Shown here: positions 62,535 to 62,762 of the stretch, one piece after another | Position numbering within the stretch: the first letter of the stretch is position 1 | How the letters are laid out: each line of letters starts with the position of its first letter | Origin: Candidatus Zixiibacteriota bacterium | GTDB taxonomy: Bacteria; Zixibacteria; MSB-5A5; JAABVY01 | DNA length: 62,762 bases | NCBI GenBank assembly: GCA_011056555.1 | Contig: DSEQ01000031.1 | Span: forward strand, 1-62,762 | Direction: 5' to 3' | Made by a program: the position numbers and the translations under genes | The notes under the pieces: generated by a model | Seen by the model: only the letters and a program-made list of their open reading frames with translations | Told to the model about the DNA's origin: nothing | Database searches by the model: none

Positions 62535-62762
62535 ATGAGATTTAGATTTGGTTTGTTTTTGATCCTGCTGCTTTTGCCTGGGGTATTGTATGGTCAGGCC
62601 AAGGTGGCGACAGCGGGGGCGCAGTTTTTGGAGATAGGCGTATCAGCCCGGGCGGTAGCTATGGGTGAGTCGTTTATATCGATTGCTGATGATGCCTCGG
62701 CGGTATATTACAATCCTGCCGGCATGACCCAGATATATGAGAAGGAGTTCATGTTTTCGCAC
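62535..62762 (+). CDS. PorV/UPF0164-like outer-membrane protein (3' truncated)
   Basis: 76 codons in frame up to the window end. Signal peptide about 1-20 (LLLLPGVLYGQA), then VATAGAQFLEIGVSARAVAMGESFISIADDASAVYYNPAGM, the conserved N-terminus of the PorV/PorQ family. PorV-like proteins help deliver T9SS-type cargo at the outer membrane, in line with the tagged protein just upstream. The barrel itself is outside the window. GGTGA precedes the ATG. Confidence 0.85.
   Translation, partial: MRFRFGLFLILLLLPGVLYGQAKVATAGAQFLEIGVSARAVAMGESFISIADDASAVYYNPAGMTQIYEKEFMFSH

Overview
The window looks like a chromosomal piece of an uncultured Gram-negative bacterium of the Fibrobacteres-Chlorobi-Bacteroidetes (FCB) side of the tree, most like candidate phylum Zixibacteria. 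Four things suggest this: the dockerin-like C-terminus of the first gene, the TonB receptor / C-terminally tagged secreted protein / PorV-like triad at the right end, DUF4159-DUF4175 and DUF2723 genes, and repeated outer-membrane themes. The phylum call is inference; no rRNA marker is present. I see no rRNA, tRNA, CRISPR array, integrase or insertion sequence.

Layout, left to right. 1-293: tail of a dockerin-tagged exported protein and two opposed terminators. 294-3242 (minus): membrane b-type cytochrome (DsrM/NarI-like), HdrD/DsrK-like Fe-S protein and a CheY-like receiver, an electron-transfer module. 3457-7609 (minus): an OmpA/peptidoglycan-binding protein, an M15/extensin-like putative zinc peptidase and a lipoprotein with 24-residue LRR-like repeats; this reads like a cell-wall-targeting cassette. 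7.8-11.8 kb: DUF1573 protein, DUF6125-like protein, a MauE/DoxX-rhodanese pair and a TPR protein. 12.0-14.9 kb: secD-secF with a terminator. 15-20 kb: double AHSA1 protein, cydAB oxidase, ZIP transporter and an IscA-like protein behind a perfect inverted repeat. 20.2-26.1 kb: DUF4159-DUF4175-TPR operon. 26.2-32.4 kb: small membrane protein, DUF2723 membrane glycosyltransferase-like protein and a patatin-POTRA-barrel protein. 32.5-39.9 kb: SpoU methyltransferase, DUF4097-like protein, an SppA protease with an outer-membrane-barrel-like N-terminus, and a pair of M16 peptidases. 39.9-43.5 kb: two unknown genes, a CBS-domain transporter and htpX.

43.8-51.5 kb is the classical housekeeping run yceD-rpmF-plsX-fabH-fabD-fabG-acpP-fabF-rnc, ending in an etfB-like gene that overlaps rnc without an adjacent etfA. 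51.6-55.2 kb holds a small exported protein and a large TPR/sigma-54 activator, preceded by a possible -24/-12 promoter and a strong leader hairpin. 55.4 kb is a LipM-type octanoyltransferase. 56.5 kb to the end is the outer-membrane/secretion triad.

Most of the window is core biology: membrane biogenesis, protein export, fatty-acid synthesis and respiration. The parts most likely to hold something undescribed are the 3.4-7.6 kb cassette, the 51.6-55.2 kb exported-protein/sigma-54 pair, and the SppA fusion at 34.5 kb.
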